Position numbers and translations under genes: made by a program. A model generated the notes under the pieces. It was not told where the DNA came from. It worked only from the letters and a program-made list of their open reading frames with translations, and ran no database searches. Shown here piece by piece: positions 36,070 through 45,242 of a stretch of DNA of 64,000 nucleotides. The stretch covers positions 5,144,001-5,208,000 of the forward strand of contig NZ_CP102931.1 of NCBI RefSeq assembly GCF_024734665.1, written 5' to 3'. How positions within the stretch are numbered: the stretch's first letter is position 1; the number at the start of each line of letters is the position of its first letter. Source of the stretch: Variovorax paradoxus. GTDB taxonomy: Bacteria; Pseudomonadota; Gammaproteobacteria; Burkholderiales; Burkholderiaceae_C.

Positions 36070-36990
36070 ATGGACATACGGGCACTGCGCTACTTCGCCG
36101 CCGTCGCGGAGACCGGCCACATGACACGCGCGGCCGAGCAGTTGGGCATCCAGCAGCCGCCGCTGAGCCAGCAGATCAAGGCGCTCGAGCGCGAGCTGGG
36201 TGTGCTGCTGTTCCGTCGCCATCCGCGCGGCGTGGCGCTCACCGATGCGGGCCGCCTCTTCCAGACCGAGGCACTGCGCATGCTGCAGGACATGGACGCC
36301 ATGAAGCAGCGCATGGCGCGCGTAGCCAAGGGCCAGGCCGGCACGCTCGCGGTCGGCTTCACCAGCTCGGCCGCGGCGCATCGCTTCATGCCCGAGGCGC
36401 TGCGCGAGTTCCGCCGCGCGTACCCAGCGGTGGAGCTTCAGCTGCGCGAAGACAACGCCGCCGAACTCACTGAGGCATTGGCCGCGGGCCGCCTGCATTG
36501 CGGCCTGCTGCGCGTGCCGGTCGCGCGGCCCGAGGGGCTGGTGTTCGAGACGCTGCTGCGCGAACCTGTGCTCGTGGCCATGCCCAGCGACCATCGCCTT
36601 GCCCTGGGCCGCAACAAGGCTTCGCGCCCACTGCCGCTCGCGAAGCTGTGCGAGGAAGGCATCATCCTCGTGCGCCGCCCGGGCGCGCCCGGCCTCTATG
36701 CCGACCTGCTCGCGCTGTGCCATGCCAAGGGCTTGCGCCCGCGCGTGGTGGCCGAAGTCGATCGCATGATGACCAACCTGAACCTTGTTGCAGCCGGAGT
36801 CGGCCTGTCGGTGGTGCCCGCCTCCATGACCGGCGTGCACGCACACGCCATCGCCTATGCGCGGCTGGCCGATGGCGGCCAGCTCGATGCACCGCTCACG
36901 CTGGTGTCGCGCGTCGAGGAAGACAACCTGCCGGCGCAGCATTTCGCGGAGCTGCTGCGCAGGCTGGCTGTCGAAAATCCTGGGTCATGA
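36070..36990 (+). CDS. LysR-family regulator, CatM/BenM-like
   Basis: A 306-residue LysR regulator. The winged helix (MDIRALRYFAAVAETGHMTRAAEQLGIQQPPLS, in order) and the effector domain with FTSSAAAHRFMPEAL belong to the aromatic-compound group. No clear Shine-Dalgarno precedes the ATG at 36070; the leader is A-rich. It is divergent from the tannase-family gene, 118 bases away, and its stop overlaps the start of a Bug gene, so it likely controls both directions. Confidence 0.92.
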   Translation: MDIRALRYFAAVAETGHMTRAAEQLGIQQPPLSQQIKALERELGVLLFRRHPRGVALTDAGRLFQTEALRMLQDMDAMKQRMARVAKGQAGTLAVGFTSSAAAHRFMPEALREFRRAYPAVELQLREDNAAELTEALAAGRLHCGLLRVPVARPEGLVFETLLREPVLVAMPSDHRLALGRNKASRPLPLAKLCEEGIILVRRPGAPGLYADLLALCHAKGLRPRVVAEVDRMMTNLNLVAAGVGLSVVPASMTGVHAHAIAYARLADGGQLDAPLTLVSRVEEDNLPAQHFAELLRRLAVENPGS

Positions 36991-37976
36991 GCTTGCTGCG
37001 GCGCCGTCATTTCATCCAGCGCGCGGGCGGCGCGCTCGCGGCGATGTGCGCGCTGCCGGGGGTGTTGCATGCCGCGCCGTGGCCAAGCCGACCGGTGCGC
37101 CTGATCGTGGTCTACCCGCCCGGCGGCGTGAGCGACGGCATGGCGCGTGTGCTGGCAGAGCCGCTGGCGCAGTCGCTCGGCGTACCGGTGCTGATCGAGA
37201 ACCGTCCCGGCGCAGGCGGCAGCCTCGGCATGGACGCACTCGCGCGCGCCACACCCGATGGCTGCACGCTGGCCTTCTCCGCCATCAGCCCGCTCACGCT
37301 TCACCCGCTGCTGGCACGCGTGCCCTACGACCCGCAGCGCGCCTTCGTGCCCGTGGCCAGCGTGATGCGCACGCCCGTACTGGTGGTGGGCACGCCGGCC
37401 TTCACGGGACACGGCTTCGGCGAGCTGATCGCGCAGGCGCGCCGGCAACCGGGCGAGGTGCGCTGGGCCACATCGGGCGTAGCGACCATCGGCCACCTGG
37501 TGCTGGCGCAGGTGCGCGTGCAAAGCCGCACCGACATCACGCACATCCCCTACCAGGGCGGCGGACCGCAGCTCAACGATGCGCTGAGCGGACAGTTCGA
37601 AGTGCTGTCGACCAACGTTGCGGCGCAGCAGCTGCAGTACATCGAAGGCGGGCGCTTCCAGGCGCTTGCAGTAGGCGCGCCTGCACGCATCGAGGCACTT
37701 CCCGCGGTGCCTACGCTTGCGGAATTGGGCTTCGAGAAGGCGAACCGCGATTCGCTCTTCGGCATCTTCGCACCCGCGCGCACGCCGGTGGCGGTGGTGC
37801 AGCGGCTCAATGCGGAGATCAATCGCGTGCTGGATAGCGGCGCGGTGCGTGCGCGGCTGCGTGGGGCCTACAACCTGCCGGCTGGTGGCGGCATGGATGA
37901 CTTCACTCACGAGATAGCGCTCGACCGGCGGCGCAATCGCGAACTGGTCGCGGGCGACCGCTCGCAGTTCGACTGA
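36987..37976 (+). CDS. Bug-family periplasmic binding protein
   Basis: A 329-residue receptor with a twin-arginine-like signal (RRRHFIQRAGGALAA, cleaved near HAAP). Family motifs are RLIVVYPPGGVSDGMARVLA, then VLIENRPGAGGSLGMDALARA, ITHIPYQGGGPQLNDALSGQ and LPAVPTLAELGF. Its ATG overlaps the LysR stop (ATGA), an unusually tight regulator-receptor coupling. It ends directly against the convergent stop of the glycolipid-binding gene. Ligand unknown; context suggests a product of the divergent esterases. Confidence 0.9.
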   Translation: MSLLRRRHFIQRAGGALAAMCALPGVLHAAPWPSRPVRLIVVYPPGGVSDGMARVLAEPLAQSLGVPVLIENRPGAGGSLGMDALARATPDGCTLAFSAISPLTLHPLLARVPYDPQRAFVPVASVMRTPVLVVGTPAFTGHGFGELIAQARRQPGEVRWATSGVATIGHLVLAQVRVQSRTDITHIPYQGGGPQLNDALSGQFEVLSTNVAAQQLQYIEGGRFQALAVGAPARIEALPAVPTLAELGFEKANRDSLFGIFAPARTPVAVVQRLNAEINRVLDSGAVRARLRGAYNLPAGGGMDDFTHEIALDRRRNRELVAGDRSQFD

Positions 37977-38540
37977 CTACTTCTCGGCGATCCAGAGCCG
38001 CGGGTAGTCGCGCACGAAACCGTCTTCCGTCACGCTCAACGTCGCCGCGTAGTCGAAGCGCTTCGCCTCGTAGGCATATTCGCTCTCGCTGCGCCGCTCA
38101 TAGCGCTGCGCCAGCTCGCTCAGCACGCCGCCACCGTCCAGGTCGACCCAGGCCGCCGGCGCATCGGCACCCTCGCTCTTCGCGAGGTTGAGCCGTCGCA
38201 GCTGCAGCAGGTTGGTGGCGGGCGTGAAACCCAGGTCGAGATCCACGCAGTGCGACAGGTCGGGCACGGCCTCGTCGTTGAGCTTCCAGTGGCCGCGCGC
38301 GTCGCGGGCAATCGACAGGTCGACGGCCGCGTCGCCTAGCCAGCCGCGCACGGTGCCCCATTGGGTGTGCCAGTGCAGGTCGCAGCGCACGCGGTAGTGC
38401 AACTGGCCGATGCGACCGTCTTCCTGTCGGAACACGGCCGCGCCATCGAGTTGCCAGGCCGAGGCATTGCGTTCTAGACGGCAGGCGTCGTGGCCCGGTA
38501 CATCGAGCCTGCGCCAGAGGATGGAGGCGACTGTTTGCAT
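37977..38540 (-). CDS. glycolipid-binding-domain family protein
   Basis: A 187-residue cytoplasmic-type protein. It resembles the putative glycolipid-binding family (PF06475 type): ILWRRLDVPGHDACRL at the start, YRVRCDLHWHTQWGTVRGWLG in pieces, then WKLNDEAVPDLSHCVDLDLGFTPATNLL in pieces, with the typical D-L-G-F-T-P-x-T-N motif. Its biological role is unknown. It is on the opposite strand to its neighbours. The ATG at 38540 is the first Met in frame before the conserved N-terminus. Confidence 0.8.
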   Translation of the reverse strand: MQTVASILWRRLDVPGHDACRLERNASAWQLDGAAVFRQEDGRIGQLHYRVRCDLHWHTQWGTVRGWLGDAAVDLSIARDARGHWKLNDEAVPDLSHCVDLDLGFTPATNLLQLRRLNLAKSEGADAPAAWVDLDGGGVLSELAQRYERRSESEYAYEAKRFDYAATLSVTEDGFVRDYPRLWIAEK

Positions 38541-38636
38541 GGCGCGGATGATGGCACCGGCATGCTGCACCGCGCAAGCAATGACCCGCCACGCCCGCAG
38601 GTGGTGGTCAGGTTCCGGGAAGACGATCGGCGTCGC

Positions 38637-39158
38637 ATGACACCGCCACCGGCCGACCTTCCAGCCCCTCCCCCGCCGCCTGCGCCGCGCTGGCTCGACT
38701 GGATCGACCGCGCGGCGATGCCCTTTGCCATTGCCATCGCCCTGCTGCTGTTCGCCCAATGGCCGCTGCGCGACCTGGCCGGCTCGGGCAATGGGCCGAC
38801 GCAGGCCAACGACCTCGCGCAGTGGCTGTTCGCGCTGTACGTGGCCGTGGCGCTGCGGCACGCCGGGCGCCGCGGCGCGCACCTCGTGGCGCGGCCGGAC
38901 CTGGCTGCCGACACCAGCGGGCGCTTTGCAGGGGCACGCCGCATCGGCGCGGCGCTGTGCGTGCTGCCGTGGGCGGTGTTCCTTATCTTGACGGCCACGG
39001 TGCCGGTGTGGCGCTCGGTGGCTGCGTTCGAGCTGTTCCCCGACACCTTCAACCCCGGCTATTTCATGATCAAGGTGGCACTGCTGCTGCTCGCGGTGTT
39101 GCTGGCGGTGCAAAGCGCGCTCGATCTCTGGCACGAACTTCACCCCCCCGGGCGCTGA
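38637..39158 (+). CDS. TRAP-type transporter small permease subunit
   Basis: A 173-residue protein with four hydrophobic segments (about 22-40, 55-75, 100-125, 140-165), as expected for the DctQ subunit. A proline-rich N-terminus precedes the first segment. The stop TGA (39156-39158) is directly followed by the ATG of the large permease. The family is recognised mainly by size, topology and its neighbour. Start is uncertain: an ATG at 38562 is also in frame. Confidence 0.7.
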   Translation: MTPPPADLPAPPPPPAPRWLDWIDRAAMPFAIAIALLLFAQWPLRDLAGSGNGPTQANDLAQWLFALYVAVALRHAGRRGAHLVARPDLAADTSGRFAGARRIGAALCVLPWAVFLILTATVPVWRSVAAFELFPDTFNPGYFMIKVALLLLAVLLAVQSALDLWHELHPPGR

Positions 39159-40646
39159 ATGGCCTGGCTCGGACTCGCCCTGCTTGCGCTGGCCCTGGCG
39201 CTGATGATGACCACCGGCTGGCCGACCTACGCCGTGCTGCTGGGCGTGTGCACGCTGGGCGCTGTGGCCGGGCTGGCGCTGGGCGCGTTCGATGCGGCGC
39301 TGCTGCAGAACCTGCCGTGGCGCATCGTCGGCCTGCTGGAGCACGACCTGCTTCAGGCGCTGGCGCTCTACGCGCTGGTGGGCGCGCTGCTCAACCGGCT
39401 GGCGCTGGCCGAGCACCTGTACAACGGCTTGCGCAAGGCGCTGGCCTTCGTCGCCCCGCGCGCCGCATCTGAGCTGGCCGGCATGGTGCTGGGCCTGCTG
39501 CTCGCGCCGATGAACGGCTCGGTCGGCGCCAGCCTGCTGACGCTGGCGCGCACGGCTGGCAAGGGCTGGGCAGCCGAGGGCCTGCCCGCTGCACAACGCA
39601 CCGCGCTCGTGGCCGTGACCAGCACGCTGGGCGTGATCGTGCCGCCCTCGCTGGTGTTGCTGCTGCTCGGCGACGCGATGCTGCGCGCCCACACCGAGGG
39701 CGTGAACATGGCGCGTACGCTGGCGCTGCCCACGGCTGCCGCCAACCGCATCGTCAACACACAGGACATCCTGCAGGCCGCGCTGGTGCCGGCAGCGGCG
39801 CTGCTGCTAGGCTGGCTCGCGGTTGCGTGGTTCGGCGCGCGGCGCAACAAGCCCGCCGCCACTGCAGCACCGCGCGAACCGATGGCGCCGCGCGAAGGCT
39901 GGACGCTGCTGCTCGTGCCCCTGCTGATCGGCGCTTTGCTCGTGCTGGTCACGCTGGGCAGGGTGCGCGCGGTCGAGGGCGCGGCCGCCGCCTGCGTGCT
40001 GCTGCTCGGCTGGGGCATCGTGTCACGCCAGCTCACGCGAGCGGTGCTGTGGCAGGTGCTCGACGACGCGATGGCGCTCACCGGCGCGCTGTATGCGCTG
40101 CTGGTGGCGGCCACCACTTTCTCGCTGCTGCTGCGCGGCTTCGGCACCGACGGGCTGATCGCGCGGCTCATGCTGTCGCTGCAGGGCCACCCCATGGTCG
40201 GGCTCATGGCGGTGCTGGCCGTGCTGCTGGCCTGCGCCTTCGTGCTCGACGCCTTCGAGTTGATCTTCCTCATCGTGCCCATCGTCATGCCGCCGGTGCT
40301 CGCCCAGCTCGACGACGCCGCATGGATCGCCACGCTGACCCTGCTAGTGCTGCAGGCCGGCTTCCTGCTGCCGCCTTTTGGCTATGCGCTGGTGCTGGCA
40401 CGCGGGCAGGTCGCGCCGCGCCCGCCGGTGGCTGCCGTGGCGCGGGCACTGGCGCCTTACCTGGCGGTGCTCGCCACCGTGACCGCGCTGGTGATGGCGC
40501 TGCCCGAGACCACGCGCTGGCTGCGCACCTCGCCAACCGCGCTCGCGCCCGCCGAGCCGATGAACGATGAAGCGGTGGACCGTCTGATGCGCGAGATGGC
40601 GCCGCCCGACACCGGCGACAGCGCCGCTCCACCAGAGGAGAAATAG
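39159..40646 (+). CDS. TRAP-type transporter large permease subunit
   Basis: A 495-residue DctM-family permease with about twelve hydrophobic segments. Family features are GWPTYAVLLGVCTL at the start, the LAPMNGSVGASLLTLARTAGK segment in pieces, VTSTLGVIVPPSLVLLLLGDAM, and FLLPPFGYALVLARG near the end. It moves carboxylates or related anions with sodium or protons. No DctP-type receptor is encoded next to it. The acidic C-terminal tail is not conserved. Confidence 0.85.
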   Translation: MAWLGLALLALALALMMTTGWPTYAVLLGVCTLGAVAGLALGAFDAALLQNLPWRIVGLLEHDLLQALALYALVGALLNRLALAEHLYNGLRKALAFVAPRAASELAGMVLGLLLAPMNGSVGASLLTLARTAGKGWAAEGLPAAQRTALVAVTSTLGVIVPPSLVLLLLGDAMLRAHTEGVNMARTLALPTAAANRIVNTQDILQAALVPAAALLLGWLAVAWFGARRNKPAATAAPREPMAPREGWTLLLVPLLIGALLVLVTLGRVRAVEGAAAACVLLLGWGIVSRQLTRAVLWQVLDDAMALTGALYALLVAATTFSLLLRGFGTDGLIARLMLSLQGHPMVGLMAVLAVLLACAFVLDAFELIFLIVPIVMPPVLAQLDDAAWIATLTLLVLQAGFLLPPFGYALVLARGQVAPRPPVAAVARALAPYLAVLATVTALVMALPETTRWLRTSPTALAPAEPMNDEAVDRLMREMAPPDTGDSAAPPEEK

Positions 40647-40676
40647 CGCCGCGGCATGCCGCACAATGCGCGGCGT

Positions 40677-41282
40677 ATGACATTCAAGCTCCCCGTCGCG
40701 CTCGCGCTCGTCCTGTCCTCCAGCGCCAGCCACGCGGCGGCGTTGAAAGACGGCGACATCATCTTCCACACCTCGCGTTCGGCGCAGAGCATCGCGGTGC
40801 AGCGCGCCACCGGCTCGCGCTACAGCCACATGGGCATCGTGCTGTTGCGGGGCGGCAAGCCTTATGTGTTCGAGGCGGTGTCGACGGTGCGCTACACGCC
40901 GCTTGCGCAATGGACCGCGCGCGGCAACGGCGGGCACTACGTGGTGAAGCGGCTGCGCAATGCCGACACGCTACTGACACCAGGCGCAGTGGCCAAACTG
41001 CGCGCGGGCACCTCTGACTTCGAAGGGCGGCCCTACGACCTGACCTTCGAATGGTCCGACAAGCGCATCTACTGCTCCGAACTCGTGTGGAAGCTCTACC
41101 AGCGCGCGCTGGGCGTGCGCATCGGCGAGCTGCAGAAGATCCGCGAATTCAACCTGGGCGACCCTGCGGTGCGCGCCAAGATGCGCGAGCGCTATGGCGA
41201 CAAGGTGCCGATGGACGAGCCGGTGATCTCGCCGGTGGCGATGTTCGAATCGCCGCTGCTCGTGACCGTCGAAACCCGCTGA
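40677..41282 (+). CDS. YiiX-like permuted-papain hydrolase, exported
   Basis: A 201-residue protein with a signal peptide (PVALALVLSSSASHAA). The mature part has the YiiX/NlpC-P60-related features: LKDGDIIFH near the N-terminus, the catalytic His in YSHMGIVL and the catalytic Cys in IYCSELVWKLY. Members of this group are thiol hydrolases acting on peptides or lipids in the envelope. The ATG at 40677 gives a normal signal peptide. Confidence 0.85.
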   Translation: MTFKLPVALALVLSSSASHAAALKDGDIIFHTSRSAQSIAVQRATGSRYSHMGIVLLRGGKPYVFEAVSTVRYTPLAQWTARGNGGHYVVKRLRNADTLLTPGAVAKLRAGTSDFEGRPYDLTFEWSDKRIYCSELVWKLYQRALGVRIGELQKIREFNLGDPAVRAKMRERYGDKVPMDEPVISPVAMFESPLLVTVETR

Positions 41283-41329
41283 CCGGATCTCCCCCGCACG
41301 GGCACACGCCGCCCGACCGCGAGACAATC

Positions 41330-42595
41330 GTGGCCGTGAGTTCACAGACCCAGCCACCGTCACCTGCGACACCGCCGATCCGCCGCATCGCGCACCTCGA
41401 CATGGACGCCTTCTACGCGTCGGTCGAGCTGCTGCGCTATCCGCAGCTCAAGGGCCTGCCGGTGGTGATCGGCGGCGGGCGGCGGCGCGTGGACGAAGCC
41501 ATCCGCAACCTGCCCGAGGGCGGCACGCTGGCCGACATTCCGGTCGAGTCCTTTCCGCTGCTGAAGGACTACACCGGCCGCGGCGTGATCACCACCGCCA
41601 CCTACCCGGCGCGGCAGTTCGGCGTGGGCTCGGCCATGGGGCTCATGAAGGCGGCCAAGCTGTGCCCGCAGGCCATCATCCTGCCGGTGGACTTCGACGA
41701 GTACCGGCGCTATTCGCGCGCCTTCAAGAACCTCATCCTGGAGGTCGCGCCGCTCATGGAAGACCGCGGCGTGGACGAGGTGTACATCGACTTCACCGAC
41801 GTGCCCGGCGGCCAGCGCGACGGCGGGCGCTCGCTGGCACGACTGCTGCAAAAAGCCATCTTCGATGCCACCGGCCTGACCTGCTCCATCGGCGTGGCGC
41901 CCAACAAGCTCATCGCCAAGATGGCGAGCGAGTTCAACAAGCCCAACGGTATCTCCATCGTCTACGAGGACGATCTCGAATCGCGCATCTGGCCGCTGCC
42001 CTGCCGCAAGGTGAACGGCATCGGCCCCAAGGCCGACGAGAAGCTCAAGCGCTTCGGCATCGAAACGGTGGGCCAGCTCGCGGCGCGCGACCGCGACTGG
42101 CTCATTGCCACCTTCGGCAAGGCCACCGGCGCATGGATGCACGAGGTGGCCTGGGGCCGCGACAACCGGCCGGTGGTGACCGAGAGCGAGCCCGTGTCGA
42201 TGAGCCGCGAGACCACCTTCGACCGTGACCTGCACGCGGTGCGCGACCGCGCCGAGCTGGGCGCGATCTTCACGCAGCTGTGCGAGCAGCTCGCCGCCGA
42301 CCTGCAGCGCAAGGGCTACGTGGGCAAGACCATCGGCATCAAGCTGCGTTACGACGATTTCAAGATCGCCACGCGCGACCAGACCATCGACCGCTTCACG
42401 GACGACGCGAAGACCATCCGCCACACGGGCGGTCTGTGCCTCAAACGCGTGCCGCTGGAGCGCCCGCTGCGCCTCCTGGGCGTGCGCGTAGGCGCGCTGG
42501 CAAAGGCGGGCAGCCCCGAGGCGCTGGCGCCCGCCGGGGCCGGTGCGCATCGCGCCGCGTCGGAACCGGCGGCGACCACCGCGTCGCTGTTCTGA
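41330..42595 (+). CDS. dinB: DNA polymerase IV (Y-family)
   Basis: A 421-residue translesion polymerase. The palm motif HLDMDAFYASVE and the catalytic pair in DRGVDEVYIDFT are intact, with SIGVAPNKLIAKMASE, NGIGPKADEKLKRFG (helix-hairpin-helix) and the little-finger domain following. Between VVIGGG and TATYPARQFGVGSAM there is an insert of about 30 residues that is absent from E. coli DinB; I believe it is common in Burkholderiales. GTG codons at 41330 and 41336 are both possible starts; 41330 has the better spacing. No clear beta-clamp motif was identified. Confidence 0.93.
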   Translation: MAVSSQTQPPSPATPPIRRIAHLDMDAFYASVELLRYPQLKGLPVVIGGGRRRVDEAIRNLPEGGTLADIPVESFPLLKDYTGRGVITTATYPARQFGVGSAMGLMKAAKLCPQAIILPVDFDEYRRYSRAFKNLILEVAPLMEDRGVDEVYIDFTDVPGGQRDGGRSLARLLQKAIFDATGLTCSIGVAPNKLIAKMASEFNKPNGISIVYEDDLESRIWPLPCRKVNGIGPKADEKLKRFGIETVGQLAARDRDWLIATFGKATGAWMHEVAWGRDNRPVVTESEPVSMSRETTFDRDLHAVRDRAELGAIFTQLCEQLAADLQRKGYVGKTIGIKLRYDDFKIATRDQTIDRFTDDAKTIRHTGGLCLKRVPLERPLRLLGVRVGALAKAGSPEALAPAGAGAHRAASEPAATTASLF

Positions 42596-42602
42596 ACACG
42601 CC

Positions 42603-43286
42603 ATGGTGAAACGCTGGCTGCGGCGCATCGCCTTCACGCTGCTGGGCTTCGTTGCGCTGGTCGGCCTCTACGTGGCCACGGCCTGCGTGCTGGTGTTCTG
42701 GCCGGCCAATGCGAAGCCATCGAACGATGCAACCGCCGACGTGCAGGCCTGGGTGCTGAGCAACGGCGTGCACACCGACTACGTGTTCCCCATCCGATCG
42801 GCCACCGTCGACTGGCTGCAGGTGTTCCCGCTGAAAGACTTCAAGGCGCCACCGCCCGATGCCGAGTTCATCGCCATCGGCTGGGGCGACCGCGAGTTCT
42901 ACCTGAACACGCCCACCTGGGGCGACCTGACGGCGGCGCGCGCCTTCGGGGCTCTGTCGGGCGGCAACCGCGCGCTGATGCATGTGAGCTACCTGCGGCG
43001 CAACCAGCTGGGGCGCGGCGCCTACAGCCTGCCGCTCTCGCAGGCGCAGTACGCGCAACTGGCCGGCTACGTGCGCGCCACGCTGCCCTCGGGCCAGGCC
43101 ACGCCCATTGCGGGCGCGCACTACGACAGCCAGGACGCCTTCTACCAAGCCGAAGGCGGCTACAACCTCTTCGAGACCTGCAACACCTGGACTGGGCGCG
43201 GTCTGCGGCGCTCGGGCGTCACCGTCAGCCGCTGGACGCCCTTCGACTTCACGGTGACCTGGCACCTGAAGCCGGCACGGCCCTGA
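42603..43286 (+). CDS. TIGR02117/DUF2459-family membrane-anchored protein
   Basis: A 227-residue protein with one N-terminal hydrophobic segment (about residues 8-32). The rest matches the DUF2459 family: VLSNGVHTDYVFPI, FIAIGWGDREFYLNTPTW, SYLRRNQLGRGAYSLPLS and NLFETCNTWTGRGLRRSGV, with a Cys/His pair reminiscent of thiol hydrolases. Function is unknown; it is sometimes listed as urease-associated. It starts seven bases after the dinB stop. Confidence 0.88.
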   Translation: MVKRWLRRIAFTLLGFVALVGLYVATACVLVFWPANAKPSNDATADVQAWVLSNGVHTDYVFPIRSATVDWLQVFPLKDFKAPPPDAEFIAIGWGDREFYLNTPTWGDLTAARAFGALSGGNRALMHVSYLRRNQLGRGAYSLPLSQAQYAQLAGYVRATLPSGQATPIAGAHYDSQDAFYQAEGGYNLFETCNTWTGRGLRRSGVTVSRWTPFDFTVTWHLKPARP

Positions 43287-43296
43287 GCGACGAAGC

Positions 43297-44337
43297 TCAA
43301 GGCTTGGGCACGCCGGCCGACCACTGCGGCCAGTTCGCAACGATGTGATCGACCACGCGGCTGCCCACCAGCTCGATGTTTTCCACCGTCTCGGCAAAGC
43401 CGCCGGCCGTTTCGCCCGGTGCAGGGTCCAGGTGCTGCAGCGTGGTTTCCTTCGGGCTGCCCTGGTCGAAGTTGACGGCGCCGCGCAGGCTCATCACGCG
43501 GTCGGTGCCGTGGGTACGCTTGATCACGAGGGTGATGGCGGCCGCTTCCATTTCGGTGATGACGTAGTCGTCGGCACCGTAGAGCTTGGCGATGTACTGC
43601 GCCTGCTTCGACATGCCGGGGCCGTGGAAGAAGGTGTCGCCGGTCATGTGCGTGCCGGTGCCCACGAAGGGCGCGCGGCGGGCCGCAGCGTCGGGGTAGC
43701 GCAGGCGGTACTTGCGGGCCGAGTCGGCATCTTTCAGCGGCGTGTCGGCCGAAAGCTTCATGGCCCAGCCCACGAGGTCGGGGTTGAGCTTGAAGCGGCG
43801 GTATTCCTCGTAGCCCTTGCGCGGCATGAAGGTCGGCTCGCCGGGCTTGTTCTCTTCGGGGGCCCAGCGGTGGCCCAGGTCGTAGTCGACCAGCCAGGTG
43901 GCCCAGCTCACTTCGCCGATGGTTCCGCGCGAGGGCGGCGTGCCGGCCACGCCCGAAATCACGTAGTAGCTCTGCGAGAAGTCGAACTGCGGGTTCAGCA
44001 AGATCGCCTGCATCGACGACGACGAGTTGACCTTGCCCATGCCGAGCACCGCGCCGCACACGCCGTCGGTGTTGCAGTACACGGGCTGCAGCGCACCGGG
44101 CACCGCAATGGGCTTGGCGCCCTTCCAGTAGCGCTCGTACCAGTGCTGGAACTCGCCGGCACGGTCGCCGGTGTTCTGGCCGATCTCGAACATGGCTGCG
44201 ACGAAAACCTTGACCTTCACCGGCGCGGTCGAAGCGGTGGGGGTGGAGGAAGTGGAAGCACAGGCCGTGAACAGCAGCGCCGCGGCGGGCACAACCAGCC
44301 AGCGGGCAGCGAAAAGTGAGGACTTGAAGAAAGTCAT
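43297..44337 (-). CDS. purine nucleoside permease (NUP) family lipoprotein
   Basis: A 346-residue protein with a lipoprotein signal (LLFTAC, Cys near residue 26). The mature part is NUP family: VKVFVAAMFEIG, EFQHWYERYW, VYCNTDGVCGAVLGMGKVN, YYVISGVAGTPP and GDTFFHGPGM. The family name comes from a fungal purine nucleoside transporter, but the fold resembles nucleoside phosphorylases, so a periplasmic nucleoside-binding or cleaving role is possible. It stands alone. Confidence 0.88.
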   Translation of the reverse strand: MTFFKSSLFAARWLVVPAAALLFTACASTSSTPTASTAPVKVKVFVAAMFEIGQNTGDRAGEFQHWYERYWKGAKPIAVPGALQPVYCNTDGVCGAVLGMGKVNSSSSMQAILLNPQFDFSQSYYVISGVAGTPPSRGTIGEVSWATWLVDYDLGHRWAPEENKPGEPTFMPRKGYEEYRRFKLNPDLVGWAMKLSADTPLKDADSARKYRLRYPDAAARRAPFVGTGTHMTGDTFFHGPGMSKQAQYIAKLYGADDYVITEMEAAAITLVIKRTHGTDRVMSLRGAVNFDQGSPKETTLQHLDPAPGETAGGFAETVENIELVGSRVVDHIVANWPQWSAGVPKP

Positions 44338-44435
44338 TCTGGAACCCGATCAAAAGGAAAACACGGCCAGGCAGGAGCAACAAGCGCGCCCGGCCCGCAG
44401 CCCGGGATTGTCCGCCGATGTGGGAGAAAGAAGGC

Positions 44436-45116
44436 TCAGTTGCCAGTCGCGAGCACGAGGCGCACGCTGTCGCCATCCAGCGCCACGGCGTAGCCAAGGT
44501 CTTCGGCCAGGTTCTGCAGCGCGACGGCATCGATGGCCAGGGCGCGCGGTGCGCGGTGCGCGTCGAGCACGGCGGGCGTGCCGCCGGGTTCGCGCGGCAG
44601 GGCCGTGAGGCGCAGTGCATTCGCGCCATCCGCCTCGACACGGATCGCCCCTGCCTCGGCCGCGCCGTCGTGCAGGTAGCCCAGCGCCCCGAGGAACAGG
44701 TAGCGCAGCGCGGCCGCGGCAGGCCAGCGGTGCTCGTCTTCCTGCGGATCGAGCGAGGCATCGGCGTCGAGCGACACGCCGTGCAGATCGAAGGCCGAGC
44801 GCATCAGCGCCACGCATTGCGCCACCAGCGCGCTGCGGGTAATGCCGTCGTCGGTGGTGGCCAGTTCCCAGTCGCGCAGCGAGCGGATGGCTTCGATCAG
44901 CTCCGACACCTGGTTGTCGATCAGCGCCACCCGCTCCTCGCAGGCCGCGGCGTCGATGGTGGCGGCGCCAACCTGCCGCTTGAGCATCAGCAGCGCCATG
45001 CGGATCACCGAGACGGGTGCCGCCATGTCGTGCCGCAAGGCGGGCAACGCGCGTGTGAGCAGTTCGTGGCGCACGCCGGCGGCGATCCAGCTGCGCGCGC
45101 TGGGCGAGGCCTTCAT
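44436..45116 (-). CDS. degenerate histidine-kinase-like protein
   Basis: A 226-residue soluble protein. Residues 10-80 look like a HisKA dimerisation hairpin with ALRHDMAAPVSVIRMALLML, in which the His-Asp pair and Pro match the H-box. The second half has the outline of an ATPase domain (ALRYLFLGALGYLHDG in place of the N-box, LDAHRAPRALAIDAVALQNLAEDLGYAV at the end, in pieces) but lacks the G1 and G2 boxes, so ATP binding is doubtful. It could be a phosphotransfer protein. The ATG at 45116 is uncertain. Confidence 0.6.
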   Translation of the reverse strand: MKASPSARSWIAAGVRHELLTRALPALRHDMAAPVSVIRMALLMLKRQVGAATIDAAACEERVALIDNQVSELIEAIRSLRDWELATTDDGITRSALVAQCVALMRSAFDLHGVSLDADASLDPQEDEHRWPAAAALRYLFLGALGYLHDGAAEAGAIRVEADGANALRLTALPREPGGTPAVLDAHRAPRALAIDAVALQNLAEDLGYAVALDGDSVRLVLATGN

Positions 45117-45242
45117 TGCGCAGCAGCCACGGGCGTCGGGTTCATCGGCACGGTCACGAGGTACTTCCTGAAACGGGGGAGTTAACAAGTATCGTGCCCG
45201 CCCCCGGGTGCGGGTGTAGGAGCGTGCCTACGATGGCCCCGC

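Noticed and set aside
45205..45235. GTAGG/CCTAC dyad between the kinase-like and ligase genes as a regulatory site
   Set aside because: Only five-base arms in a GC-rich gap and no regulator beside it; could arise by chance.
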